A stretch of 64,000 bases of DNA from NCBI GenBank assembly GCA_905221605.1, contig CAJNDS010002657.1:342501-406500 (forward strand). The letters run 5' to 3'. Shown here in pieces: positions 10,659-23,200 of this stretch. The first letter of the stretch is position 1. Each line of letters starts with the position of its first letter. The notes beneath the pieces were generated by a model. That model was given only the letters and a program-made list of their open reading frames with translations, was not told the origin of the DNA and searched no databases. A program made the translations under genes and the position numbers. This DNA comes from Symbiodinium natans (Eukaryota > Sar > Dinophyceae > Suessiales > Symbiodiniaceae).

Positions 10659-11734
10659 GGACCACTAAGCACTATGGGGGTTGGGATTGAGGAATTGGGG
10701 CCCGGATAGAGTTGAAGTCTAGGTTCTATAGAGTTGAGGCTTGAGATTTGAAGTTTCAGGTCTGACTTTAGACCTCGCAGGCCCTCATCCTGACCCCCGC
10801 AGAATGCTCACATACCTTGGCCTTGTTGGAGGTGTGTTAGGGCTTCCGCAGCCCTCCAACTCTAAGCCTACCCTTCCAAACCCTCGGTCATTTGCCGAAA
10901 ACCGTCTCAACCCTAAACCCTAAACCCTAAACAGGGCTCTGGGCGCCCTCAAGTACACCGGGTTTAGGGTTTAGGGTTTAGGGTTTAGGGTTTAGGGTTT
11001 AGGGTTTAGGGTGTAAACAAAAACTACTCTAGGGGCAGAGGTAACAAGAACTAGCTATACAGGGATTATGAGGTGTTTAAAAAAGTATGGGTAACAGGGT
11101 TTAGGGATATGGCGTTGGCTAGACCCGTTGCCGGTCTCGCCTGATCTATGAGATCAGTGCATACCATGAGGTCGACGTCCTGGCAGGCAGCCCTCAACCC
11201 CAACCCTAAGCCCTAAGGGTCTAGGGTTTAGGGTTTAGGGTTTAGGAGCCCGAAAAACCCTGGGCCCTAAACCCCAGAAAACGGCGTTGCAAAAACGGCG
11301 TTGCGAAGTCATTGCTTCGCTATGCACTTATAAGTCCGAAACCCTGAAACCCTAGACATAAACCAGGGTCTTACCCTCAAAATCCCAAACCAAACCCGAA
11401 ACCCTAAACTCAACACCCAGAAACAAGCCCCTCACAAAACACTCCCTCCAGTCGTGAAACTCGAAGCTCCTAAGTCTCAAAAGCTCCACTCCCTACGAAG
11501 CCTGAAAAAGCCCTCCCTGAAGATTTGTACAGCCCAATAGCTACAGTAACGCCTACACTACACCCGAAACCCTACCTGGGACCCCATTTTGCTACAGTTT
11601 AGTAGTGTAACCCTTAAACCTGTAGGTTAAAAAGGGTCGTAAACCCTAAACTCTAAGCCCTAAACCCTAAAACCCAAACCCTAAACCCGAAACTCTAAAC
11701 CCTAAACCCTAACCCCTAAACCCCCAACCCACAG

Positions 11735-11795
11735 AGCTCGCGAGTCCTCATGCCGCAGGCCATCGGCGGGACGGGCCTTGAGGGCATGCCTGGGA
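11735..11795 (+). CDS. Candidate internal exon, unknown gene
   Basis: It follows CCAACCCACAG, itself at the end of a CCCTAAA array, and ends where a TTTAGGG array starts. The frame from the acceptor reads SSRVLMPQAIGGTGLEGMPG. Product not recognised. Confidence 0.35.
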
Positions 11796-12268
11796 GGGCT
11801 TAGGTTTAGGGTTTAGGGTTTAGGGTTTAGGGCTTAGGGTTTAGGGTTTAGGGGTTGAGGGATTAGGGTTTAACGTTTAGGGCTTAGCGGGTTTGGGTGT
11901 TGAGAGTTTAATTAGGGCGCTGTCGCGCAAAGCCGTGAATTTCCAGATTAAACGCCTGCCTGAAAACCGCAAGATGGCTCCCAAATCGATTAGCTGTAGG
12001 GTGGGGATGATCGAAATGAACAAGTACTGATATATTCTTAAAAGTTCTGGTTAAAAACATGAATATTACAGAAAGTGTGAATGTCTTTCAGACGTGCTGT
12101 AGCGGTCACCGGCCCCTCACTCGACTGATGAGCGTCTCTGTGCTTTGCGGATGAAAGGATGAAAGCTCTGCACCCCTAAACCCTAAACCCTAAACCCTGA
12201 ACCCTAAACCCTAAACCCTCAACCCTCAACCCTCAACCCTAAACCCTAAACCCTAAACAAGCTTTCAG

Positions 12269-12328
12269 TACTTTGGCTTCACGATCACTTCGGCGTGCAG
12301 AGCTGGCCTGGGAGGACCTCCAGCTCTG
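12269..12328 (+). CDS. Candidate internal exon, 20 codons
   Basis: Exactly 20 codons between AGCTTTCAG and CTG|GTTCAGGG. The frame reads YFGFTITSACRAGLGGPPAL. CCCTAAA units lie on its left and TTTAGGG units on its right; the 5' splice site is formed from the telomere-like repeat. Antisense frames are open too. Confidence 0.35.
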
Positions 12329-12931
12329 GTTCAGGGTTTAGGGTTTAGGGTTTAGGGTTTAGGGTTGAGGGTTTAGGGTTTAGGGTTTAGGGCAGGAGCA
12401 CGTACGCGATTCTACTTACAGTGAGGGTGAACTTCTGTGCAGGGAAGGCCCTGGACGCTTGCAAACCCCACCACCTCAGACCGTGAAGCTTGCGAGCCCT
12501 AAACCCTTAAACCTCAAACCCTTGTAAGCCTTAAACACTGGGCCCTAAACCCTGATCATGAGCCCTAAACCCTAAACCCTAAACCCGAAACCCTAAACCC
12601 TAAACCCTAAAGGAGCTGAGGCCAAGTTCCCCACGCCCTCATCTTGTCCGTGTTCTCGGATTCGCTGGTTCCGGTTGTCTGGCGCAACAGGGGAAACTCT
12701 CTGACGCCCTAAACACTGAAACCCGAAAGCCTAAACACTGAAACCCTAAACCCTAAACCCTAAACCCTAAACCCTAAACCCTACACCCTACACCCTAAAC
12801 CCTAAACCCACCCTATATCAACCCTAAACCCTAAACCCTAGATCCTAGACTGTTAGGGCTTCGGGTGTCAGCTCTCACCCCTAAGCCCTTAAAGGGTTTA
12901 GGGCTCCGGGATCCTCCTGCAGAGCTAGGCT

Positions 12932-13073
12932 GCCCAGTAACCAAGGCTTAAAAAGGGTGCCCCTTTTTTGCTTCAAGGGGTTTAGGGTTTAGGGTTTAGG
13001 GTTTAGGGTTTAGGGTTTAGGGTTTATAAGGGAACCTAAAACCCCCAAAAAGGGAATAAGGGTACTACTGGGC
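12932..13073. repeat. Hairpin element, family IV, with a telomeric array in its loop
   Basis: The left arm GCCCAGTAACC...AAAAAGGGTGCCCC pairs with a right arm ending GGGTACTACTGGGC. Seven TTTAGGG units (12,978-13,026) lie between the arms. Family members without the array are at 13,375-13,484 and 21,789-21,859. Confidence 0.55.
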
Positions 13074-13374
13074 ATCCCAGAGAGGGACTGGTGCCTGCCA
13101 GGTAAGGCTCTGGGATCTTAATCCTGGGCTTTTGAGGGTTCAGGATCTGAAGGGTAGCCTCGGACCCCCTAAACCCCAAACCCTAAACCCTAAACCCTGA
13201 AACCGTGAGTCGAAACCCAAAGAGAATCGCGGCGAAAACTGAGAAGAGCAACGACTCCTCCCCTAAACCCGAAACCCTAAACCCTAAACCTATCGGGCAG
13301 GGGGGCGGCGGGGCGGGGGGAACACACGAGCCCTGCTCATTGTTCATGATACCTTGTTAATTGTCATTATTGTA

Positions 13375-13484
13375 CTTGGTAGCCCAGTAACCATCTTATC
13401 ATAAGTGTACCGTTTTGTGGTCTTGGTGCCTTGATAAGGGAACCTTGAACTAAAAAGTGAAAACGGTACCGGGTGGCTACCAAG
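13375..13484. repeat. Hairpin element, family IV, no telomeric insert
   Basis: The terminal inverted repeat CTTGGTAGCC is perfect (13,375-13,384 and 13,475-13,484), with further pairing between GTGTACCGTTTT and AAAACGGTACC inside. Loop about 40 bp. Confidence 0.7.
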
Positions 13485-13489
13485 CTATA

Positions 13490-13892
13490 ATTGTACCTCC
13501 CAAAAAACCATGCCTCGTACCCTCCACAGATTCTCCACATGGATTGAAGCTTGGGGCGTCATATGGTTTAGCGCTTGGCCTGCCTCTGCTACCTACCAAT
13601 ATGTGTACATATGTCTAGATAAACAGCCTGCTGTATATACATATATATATATATACATAAATAAATAAATATGAATAGAATATAAATATAAATATAATAA
13701 TATATATATATATATATATATATTTATTTATTTATACATGTATGTTGCCCAAGTCACAAGTGTAGGTATGCAGGGCCCTAAGTGCTCTACGGGGTTTCGC
13801 AATATTGAGGCAGTTAAATTGGGAGCCAAGGGGACTGTGCCATATTGAGGGTGTATATATGTATATATGTATAGAAATGTATGTATGTGTGC

Positions 13893-13923
<31 letters not shown>

Positions 13924-14095
13924 CATATGTGCACAGGCAGGGGGCAACCCTTTTCTTAGAAAGCGCCTTAAAGCCTGTTCCCCCCCCCCCCCCCATAATG
14001 AGGTGTATGCGTCCTGGCAACTTTACAAAGAGATTCTGATTGCCCCTCGGTTGTCATCACAAGAGGGGTCCTGACCAGATGTTGAGGTATATTCT
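13490..14095. other. AT microsatellites, no gene
   Basis: (TA)n and TATATACA tracts occupy about 13,633-13,740 and 13,850-13,925, with poly-C near 13,980. The overlapping Tyr/Ile-rich ORFs here are products of the microsatellite. Confidence 0.7.
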
Positions 14096-14097
14096 TG

Positions 14098-14216
14098 GGG
14101 TAGTTTCATGGTCCCTTAGTATGGGCCCGTAGAAGGGGACCCCTTACATACGGGCCCATACTTCAGAACCCTTGAAAGGAGGTAAGGGACCCTGTTCAGG
14201 GCCCATGAAACTACCC
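14098..14216. repeat. Hairpin element, family V
   Basis: Perfect 14-bp terminal inverted repeats GGGTAGTTTCATGG and CCATGAAACTACCC; inside, GTATG G GCCCGT and ACGGGCCCATAC form a second palindrome. Confidence 0.7.
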
Positions 14217-14650
14217 TTAGATAAACTTTAAACCCTAAACCCGAAACCCTAAACCCTAACACCAGACTCTGGCCTGAACCCAAGACACAAAACTTACCCA
14301 AACCCCCGAAGTAACTCTGGTCTATACCAAAACGTAAACACTGTACTCTCAAAGACTGTAGGGTTTAGGGTTAGGGTGGTCTTCAACTCCAAGACCTAGA
14401 AACTTTGAGGTTTTGGGTCTCTACAAGGGGTTTTGGATTCAAGGCTTCTAGTGCGGTTTAGGGTTGAGGGTTTAGGGTTTAGGGGGCTTGCGAGTTTTCG
14501 GGTCTCAGGGCCTTAGGATAAGGAGGGGCTGTAGAGGCCGGGGCCTTCATGGTTGCAAGGAGGCAGCAGCAGCGGAAGCGCTGGCCAAGCCGTTGGGGAC
14601 GATACCGCTTTGGGTACTCACTTCGACGCTCAATGCTGATGTCGCTCTCA

Positions 14651-14735
14651 GAGGCAGACCTTGCTGCTGTTCTGCCAGGAAGGCCTCGACCCTAAGCCGA
14701 CCGATTTCTGCGGCATGTTTGCTGTGCCACCTGCC
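14651..14735 (+). CDS. Candidate internal exon, unknown gene
   Basis: It follows GCTCTCAG and reads RQTLLLFCQEGLDPKPTDFC with about three-quarters G/C-ending codons, above the antisense frame. The 3' boundary is uncertain. It lies inside a 350-bp island open on both strands. Confidence 0.35.
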
Positions 14736-15953
14736 TAGCATGCATAGCAAGACTGCCCTGCCGATACCTTGCCCAAGCTTGTTCGTCCTACGCCCACCAG
14801 CGGGTCGCAGCAAAAGGTCAGCCAAAACCCTAAACCCTGTATGAACCCTAAACCCTAAACCCTAAACCTGAATTGCAAAAGTAAACGCGCGGCACTTATG
14901 CAAGTAGAATCTGGTGAGCCCTGACCTCCACTCGGGGCTTCCCTGTCCCAGCTGGAACCAAAAGAAGCCAGCGACCATGCGGGGGGGTTTGCGAATAGGG
15001 TTTAAGGGCTACCATGCGGGGGGGGGGGGGGGGGGTTTGCGAATAGGGTTTAAGGGTTACCATGCGGGGGGGTTTGCGAAGAGGGTTTAAGGGTTTAAGA
15101 AAATAGAGGACCCCTAAAAAATCGACCCCAAATGGTAGGATTCTGAGAGAATAAGGACCCCGAGGTAATTGCCCCTAATTTTGGAAACCCCTCATGTTGT
15201 GCAAAGGCCACCATCGGGTGTGTAGGCGGTTTTGGATACTAGATACTGGCTCTTCATGGAGAACTCGGCGCCCGAAACCCTAAACCCTAAACCCTAAACC
15301 CTAAACCCTAAACCCTAAACCCTTAGGTACCTTACTCAACTCACCCGACATGCCCCTCCAAAGGGTCTGCATACGCACCCTAAACCCTAAACCCATTACC
15401 CTAAACCCTAAACCCTAAACCCTAAACCCTAATTAAACCCTAAACCCTAGTTCCCTCCTAATTCCCGATGCAGAAGCAGTAAGTTTCGGGTTTAGCGTTT
15501 GCAAGTCCCGGGGTGGGGCTCCTCTTCTGTGGTTTTGGAAGGGCCATGACAATGAGGGTTCAGGTTTCAGGGGCAGGCTTTGGGATTTTCGGTTTTGGGG
15601 TGGAGGGTCCGGGTTTCGGATTTATGGTTTAGACTTGAGTTGGTCATGGTGTTCTTGAGGCGAGGGATCTCCGCCCTCACACCCCAAAACCCAAGCCCTG
15701 TAACCATAAACCCTACACCGAAACGGTCTAAGCCCCTCAACTCGATGCCCATTTAGCAACAAAAGTTGCAGCGCGGGCCGTTCTTGTATCAAAAATAGGC
15801 AAATACGGCAGACAAAGGTATACATTTGTATGGTGTTATCTATTTATTCTTATATTGCATTTGATTTTTTTGATGAAAATAAGCACGCTTCAGGACAACA
15901 TCAGAAAGTCAGTTGCTCACGCTGGTTTCTCTTGAAGGCGGCAAAGTCTGCAG

Positions 15954-16015
15954 CAAATGCAGACGACCGACCCTGCGCTGAAGCTGGTTTCGTGCAATCT
16001 GTACAGCAGGCTGCC
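15954..16015 (+). CDS. Candidate internal exon, unknown gene
   Basis: It follows AAGTCTGCAG and ends at GCC|GTTTAT. The frame reads QMQTTDPALKLVSCNLYSRL with about 85% G/C-ending codons. A CCCTAAA array begins just downstream. Product not recognised. Confidence 0.4.
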
Positions 16016-16171
16016 GTTTATGGCAACCCTAACCCTAAACCCTAAACCCTAAACCCTAAACCCTAAACCCTAAACCCTAAACCCTAAACGCCTTCAGAAT
16101 CTTTATATCAACCACGTCTCTTCTGAAGAAGCTGGCTAGAAGCATCCTAGGCGTGCTCGTGATTCATCCAG

Positions 16172-16260
16172 CCTTGGGGACGACATGAACCCTAAAATGG
16201 GGATCATATGCTAGGGTATATGAACCCTAAACCCTTTTAGGGTTCATGTAGTCCCTCAGG
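16172..16260. repeat. Hairpin element, family II
   Basis: The left arm CCTTGGGGACGACATGAACC and right arm GGGTTCATGTAGTCCCTCAGG are inverted copies; the centre contains TAGGGTATATGAACCCTAAA. Closely related to 21,972-22,082. Confidence 0.75.
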
Positions 16261-16297
16261 GGCTCATGCAGGAGAGCACTGCGAAGATCATCCCAAG

Positions 16298-16410
16298 GCG
16301 ACGATGCATCAGGTCTGCAAGAGGGGTCGACGACGAACGAACATGCGCGTCCTGGCACTGCCGAAGCCATCGCCCTCCCCCCCCTTCCCGTTGTACTGAA
16401 GGAAGCTCAT
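16298..16410 (+). CDS. Candidate internal exon, unknown gene
   Basis: It lies between TCCCAAG and CAT|GTGGTC. The frame contains GLQEGSTTNEHARPGTAEAI and a proline-rich end. It would be one of the last exons of a plus-strand gene converging on the minus-strand gene that ends near 17,213. Confidence 0.35.
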
Positions 16411-17021
16411 GTGGTCAGTTCTTGAAATCATGGTCCCCAAATACCATGGAATAATAGGGGCCGCGTTATGATGAGGAACCCAACCAAAAAAGGGCCGGAT
16501 TTCAGAGAAGTTATCATGTAGTGCTGCACTCCGAACCCTACACAGTAAGCCCTAAACGAGTGAAGGCCAGCATCCTTCTCCCTGATAACCCCGAAGCCCG
16601 CCTCAAACACCGGGCCCCTCCCATGGTCCAGAAACTGATTCAGGATCTTGGGCTTAGGGCTCGTAATGGTTCTTCTTAACTAGCCCTATTCGTTGTCTGG
16701 TCTTTCGGCGCATACTTCCACAAGGATTCTCTACGTCAGCTCCGGTGCCTTTCTTTTTTGTCTCCAGGGCCTTTTGGGGCTTTAGCGTTTTTGTCGAAGT
16801 TGCAGACATTTAGGCTTTGAGGGCTCCCGCATGGCTTCTGATCTTCATTCAGTTTTTCAGTCACGGGTTTAGGGTGTACGGATTCTAGCCGTGCCCCCAT
16901 CTAGTCCCCCATAAACCCTGCACACCCCACAGAAACCTGAACCCCCTACACACACAATAAATTCCACACCCTAAGCCCTAAACCTTTAAAAACCCAAAAC
17001 CCTAAACCCTAACCCCCGAAG

Positions 17022-17070
17022 GCGGCATACTGGAGGGCATGGTCAAGTACTTGGCAGCTCGATGGACAGG
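17022..17070 (+). CDS. Candidate internal exon with telomeric 5' splice site
   Basis: 49 bp between CCCCCGAAG and ACAGG|GTTTAGGGG. It reads GILEGMVKYLAARWT. The left flank is CCCTAAA, the right flank TTTAGGG. Confidence 0.35.
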
Positions 17071-17212
17071 GTTTAGGGGATTGGGGTGCCTGTCTCAGGG
17101 TTTAGGCCAGTTCAGGGTTCAGGGTTTAGGGCTTAGGGTTTAGGGTTTCTGAACTTTTTCTTCTTCTTTCCCCCCCCCCCCCAAACGCTGGTGCGATGGC
17201 AGGCAGCCTTGG

Positions 17213-17280
17213 CTAGGACGGCACTGTGTCGCACTCTTCTTCTGACGTCTGGTGCATGCGGGCGGTGTCAGCCGCGTTAC
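17213..17280 (-). CDS. Candidate terminal exon
   Basis: It starts after ACCGACCCAG and ends with a TAG stop at 17,213-17,215. The frame reads NAADTARMHQTSEEECDTVP with about 70% G/C-ending codons, and an acidic C-terminus. The plus strand is also open. Confidence 0.35.
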
Positions 17281-20200
17281 CTGGGTCGGTGTCAAATGCA
17301 CCAAAATCCAGACCCCTGGGAGGATCCAAAAAGTAGATCCCCTTAAGGGTTGGAAAAGGGTACTCTTCCCTTAAGGGTCCCTCAAAATGACCCGAAAGTA
17401 GGAAAGAGTACTCTTTGGGGGCTCTACTTTTCGGATCCTCCCAGAGGTCTGGGTTACGGAGCGGCTCATGCTTAGGACCAAAAGAGTGAATCTGAAAGGT
17501 CGTACATGGCCTCGGTTTCAGGGTTTCAGGGTTTAGGGTTTAGGGCTTAGGGTTGCAAAGCAAGACAAAGCGGTTCTTAAACAACGGGCCCCGCCGCTGG
17601 CGTAGTAGTAGTACTTCTCGTAGTTCTCAAAGCCTCACATCTTCCATGAGTGCTGACTTCAGAAATACCTAATGGTTCCTCAAAATGACCCGACAGTAGA
17701 ACAGAGTACTCTTTGGGGGCTCTACTTTTCGGATCTTTCGGATCCTCCCAGGGGTCTGGGCAAGCTATCTTCTGCCGAAATTGTATAACCCAAGCCCAAA
17801 ACCTCAAATCCTAAACCCTACGAGGACTGAAGCAGTGTACCTTGACGAAGCTATCTTACCCTAAACCCTAAATCCTAAACCCTAAACCCTAAACCCTAAA
17901 CTTTGCCCGATCTGGGGCGGTAGGTGTCCACCATCTCGTCGATGCACTTTGGCATCTTGACCATGGTGACCATCATGGAGGTTTCCCGAAGGTCCACCTT
18001 CAGGGGTTTAGGGTTTAGGGTTTAGGGTTAGGGGTTTGGGGTTTAGGGTTTAGGGTTTAGGGTGTATATAGGGACTTTGGGGCCCCACTGGCCCCAATAC
18101 TTCATAGGATAGACTATCCTAGTGGTCTAGGGCTCAGTGCCTAGGAGTCTGAACGCTGTAACAAATCACTACTATAGGGGTTGAACTTAGCTAGGGTACC
18201 TGAAGGCTTCTAACCTACCTCTTTTCCATCTTATGTACTTATTCATTCTTTCTTTTTTTTTGGGGGGGGGAGGGCTGCAGTCTTTTTGCGGGAAGCTATA
18301 ATAGCTTTCAGAAGGGAAGGTGGGTTGTTGAAGACAGCAGAGAGAGACTCCTAAACCTTGAGCCCTAAGCCCTAAACCCGAAAAATCCCAACGAGAACAC
18401 TTCTGGCGCATGTCTCTTCCCCATCCTGCATGAGCTCCTCCTGAACGTCCTTGGGGTAGTACTGCGAGTACCTTGCGGTTTGGGGTTTAGGGTTTAGGGT
18501 AGGGGTTTAGGGTTTCGGGTTTAGGGCTCAGGCCCCAAAATCTGCTAAGTCGGGGGTCTGGATGCGAGGAGGGAGGTACGGTTCGGCTCTTGGGGGCTCT
18601 TGATGCACTTAGCTGGGTGGCCTGCGTGTTTTTACACCCCTCCCCCCCTTTACAGGGCCACCAAAACCCTAAAAACCTAAAACCCTAGAACCCTAAAACC
18701 CTAAAACCCAAAAACCCTAAAACCCTAAAACCCTAAAACCCCAAAACCCTAAAGCCCTAAAACCCTGAAACCCTAGAACCCTACACCCTCAACCCTAAAC
18801 CCTACACCCTAAACATGGAACCCCCTGAACCCTAAACCCATCCGGAGAACCTCTGGTCTGGAAGCTGCAGCGTGTGCAAACAGATCTTCCACGGTGAAGG
18901 AAAATAAGGTCTCCCCTTCGCTTGGGCACCCAAACCCTGTAAATTTAGTAAACCTGGCAAACCCTACAAACCCCACAAATCCCTAGAACAGATAATAAAC
19001 CCTAGACTCCCTGTAAACCCTGCAATTCCAACCCCTATCCCTACCCCGGTTCTTACAATAAACCCTAAACCCAAACCCTTAACCCTAATGAAGACCTGAA
19101 ACCCGAGACCCTACTCACCAAAAACCCTAATTCCCCTGAATCCGAACTACCTAAACCCCTAAACCCTACTCCCGGTCACCGACCCCAGAAGGCCAGGGCG
19201 CAGGTAAGCCCAGACGCCGTCTGCATACCTGGGTCGGCCACCCCAGAAGGTTTAGGGTTTACGGTTTAGGGTTTAGGAATTAGGGTTGAAGGTTTAGGGG
19301 AGGGTTTAACGATTTATAAAGGTTTAGGGCTTCACTTCGATTTATAGGGGTTCACCCTGTAGGCTCCAAGAACCCTCCTACAGAGGGACGGGTACCTCTT
19401 ATGGAGGGTTCTGGGGTCTCAATTCCTGGGGTTTTGAGGTCCCAAGAGCCTTGGGGTATAGGGATTACTATAGGGGCCTTAATAATTAGAATAGGGTTTT
19501 GGGGGGTTATTGTCGTAGAACCTGGGTTGCCCCCTAGGAACGCTCTGAAAAGAAGGTTTTGGGGGAATACTCCGAAAACGAGATCCTCTTGAACAAGAAA
19601 AGGAAATTAAAACGTACCGTGGGCCTACCCCTAAACCCTAAACCCTAAACCCTAAACCCTAAACCCTAAACCCTAAACCCTGAACCCTGAACCCTAAACC
19701 CTAAACCCTATACCCTAAACCCTAAACCCTAAACCCTAAACCCTAAACCCTACCTAGGTGCAGGAGGTCATAGAGCTGAGCGAAATTGTCCGCGGACATC
19801 ATCTGGGCAGAAAAACTTGCAAGCTTGTTCAGTAACAAAACGCTTCTGAGTCCAGCGGTATAGGGTTTAGGGTTTAGGGTTTAGGATGACGAGAGCAACC
19901 AGAGCACACAGTTAGGCGTTTCAGGTGTAGACGGATCTGCTCTTTTGAACATGACGCTTTTTGGCTGCAGAGCCTGGGATCTCTTGGCCAAAAAAAATCA
20001 CGTGACCTGACCCTAACATCAAGGGACTAAAGGAGGCACCCGTCTATGGGACTTCAGGGGTTTTTTGGTGGTTGTTTAGGAGCTACTAGGTATATAGGGA
20101 CCATGTAAGGTATATATAGCGGCTTTTTGTTGGGGAATAAGATTAAGGGTCCCTTCCAGGGGGCCCCTCCCTATACCCCTTAATAAAACCTGACTCGAAA

Positions 20201-23200
20201 CAAGCTCCGAATGCCCTGCCCGAAGGGAGAACATGAGGTGCAGGGTTTGATATTGAAGGAAACCTTGAACCCGAGAACTGATCTGAAGAAGAAGGACTTT
20301 GGTTGTAACCTACAACATAGTAGGTGCTGGATTCTTCAGGTATGGATTCAGGTTGGGGGTCGGAGGGGGGGGGTAGAATCTAAGGGGTCAACAAAAGAGA
20401 CAACTGCGACAACACAATGCTTCTGGCTTGCTTCGTTCCTGGTGTACATCTCAGCGTGCCTGACGCCGCTCCGCGAACACTTCCGACATCTGCTCCTGCT
20501 TGGAGGATCGGGGGAAGTAGTAAGTGTGCACACAGTAGACTTCTAAGCGTTATGAATACGCTAAGAGGGACCCAGCATGGGGTCCTGCTGCATAACCATA
20601 ATTAATGAGTACTTACTAAGTCTCCCGATCTTTGAAGGGGTACTCATGCACTGCTATTCACCTGCGTAGCCGGACAGTCTGGATAAAGACCTATGGAAGC
20701 ATTCGTTTAGTCATCAGTTTCTCTACTACCCCCCCTCTATACAAACCCCCCCCCCCGCCCTTAAAAAACCTCAATTAGGCGCTGAATTATCCCTAAATAG
20801 CCTTGATTATGGGGGGGAAGCTAGGGGGTAGTATAGAGGGGGTAGTAGGGGAACCCATGATTTAGTGGCCCTTGTACTGGATGTGGTCCACAAACTCCTC
20901 CCTAAAACCCTTAAAACTCCCCAGAAGCCCCTAACACCCCTGAGCCCACCCCTTAAACCGGACCATGATTTAGCGCTTCGGGTTGTTCATGAGGCATTGT
21001 AGCTGTGGGCTCAAGTTCGCGCAGCTCTGGTTATGACTTCTCAAAAATCTAGTCTCTGGGGTCCATCATGTGCTACTATCTTGTAAAGCCGACCTTGCGA
21101 ATCGATAAGGCTTCGCGACAGCTACGGGTATGTGCGACGCAGGCTACGTGCATGTCACAAGTCCTTTGTGAACCTCTACACGATGTCCTTCTTTCAAACG
21201 ACTTCTCATCTGGGGTTGCTCACCCTATACATGCTAGTCTCAATTGCACCAGAAAGCCCCCTCCCAGGCTGGGCCAGGTGAGCCAAAAACTCCGGACACT
21301 GCACCCTAAGACCCCAAAACCCGAAACTCCAAACTTTATCGCGAAACCCTGATCCCTGCCTACAAGGTCCCTCTCAAGGGAACCCGGATTCAGACCCCAC
21401 CCGCCCCGCCCATCCCCCCCTGGAACCCTAAACCCTGAACCAAACCCTAAACCCTAAACCCTAAACCCTAAACCCTAAACCCCTAAACCCTAAACCCTAA
21501 ACCCTCAACCCTAAACCCTAAACCCTGAACCCTTCCCCCCACCCATCCCCCCCCGGCCCATGTGCTCCTTGGAGCCAATCTGCATTTTCCACTGGTAGGC
21601 CAGTGGGTCGTCGGAATAGTTCGCGAGGTCAAAAGTAATTCCTCAGTGTCCTAAACCCTAAACCCTAAACCCTAGACACTAAACAGAGACCGAGGACACC
21701 CGCATAGACACAGCCATTAACATGACCCTGTGGTACTTACTAACCAAGTATACCTGTATCTACAACTGTACGCAGAACCAATTGTTAATAAGGGCACCCT
21801 TTTTGGGGTTGGTTACTTTATAATGGAACCTTGAACCAAAAAAAAGGAAAAGGGTGCCACTGGGCTACCATGTATAACTGTACTTAGAACCATGTACTTA
21901 GAGCCATATACACTTAAGGCTGAATGGCGTAGGAGTATACATCAGGGAGCAGCCGGTAGCCCTAGACCCTACCTTGGGGACGAAATGTACCCTAAAATGT
22001 GGGTCATATACCCTATACTACTAAAATTCCTATTAGGGTATATGAACCATAAACCCTTTTAGGGTTCATTTCGTCCCCAAGGTATGGCCTACTTTTGTAC
22101 TCCTAGGCTTCCTGATGCCTGGATCCCCGAACAGACTCCCCGGCACGGAACCCCGTACTTGGCAGAACCTTGATCTCTTGTAAGGGTTTAGGGTTTAGGG
22201 TTTAGGGTTTAGGGTTTAGGGTTTAGGGTAAGTGTACAAAGGCTTCGGGTTCAGGGTTTGGGGTTCAGGGGTTTTAGGGTTTTTTTTGGGGGGGTTAGGG
22301 CTTGAGGGTTCAGGGTTTGGGGTTTAGAGGTTTTATGATGTTGGGGGGGTTCAGGGCTTGAGTGTTTAGGGCTTTATTACCCAGCCCTCGCTACTCAAAG
22401 CCTGAAACGCAGGTCGTTTTCCAAGCACCGGGCTTCTTTGGGTCCTTATTAAGGGAGGGGTTTAGGGTTTAGGGTTTAGGGTTTAGGGTTTAGGGTTTAG
22501 GGGGGGGTCCATGGCGGGTAGGTACCTAGAAACCTTACAACAGCTTAGGGAGCCTTAGGGAGTAGTGGGGAGCATTAGGGAACCTTGGGTCACATATCCC
22601 CCTTGAAAGGGTTTAGGGCTTAGGGCTTAGGGTTTAGGGCTTAGGGTTTAGGGTTTAGGGTTTAGGGTTTAGGGTTTAGGGTTTAGGGTTTAGGGTTTAG
22701 GGAGGCCAGGATGCAGTGTCGGGCCGATAGGGTTTAGGGTTTAGGATCCGGTGTGCAAAAAATCACACCGACAGAATACGTCCGCAAGGCATGTCGATGA
22801 TGATATACCTAAAACCCCTTCCTCAAGGATCATACCTGAACTCACCTCAGATTATGAGTTTGTTGGGATCCCTGGCTGGGGACACATCTGAGGAGCTTCA
22901 TGACCCTAAGCCCTAAACCCGAAACCCTAAACCCTAAGCCCCAAATCAATTGTCCGACCAAGCCTCGCTTGTACTTTGCCAAGAAGCAGTCTATCTTCGC
23001 CTTCCACGCGTTGCGCGTTGCTGGGGGCGGTTGCTCTAGATTGCAAGGCCGCTTGGGGGGGTTTAGGGTTTAGGGTTGAGGGTTTAGGGTTTAGGGTTTA
23101 GGATTTAGGGTTTAGGGGGAGGTTTAGGGTTTAAGGTTTAGGGCTTAGGGCCTACAGTATTGGTTTGCGGGTACAACAAAAGGGGTCATGCTTCGGATCA

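Noticed and set aside
14560-14613. 18-codon plus exon EAAAAEALAKPLGTIPLW
   Set aside because: It would leave an intron of only 37 nt before the better-supported exon at 14,651 in another frame; not called.
14547-14825. 92-codon minus ORF as a gene
   Set aside because: A plus-strand frame with an acceptor and stronger G/C-ending codon bias covers the same island; the minus frame is probably its shadow.
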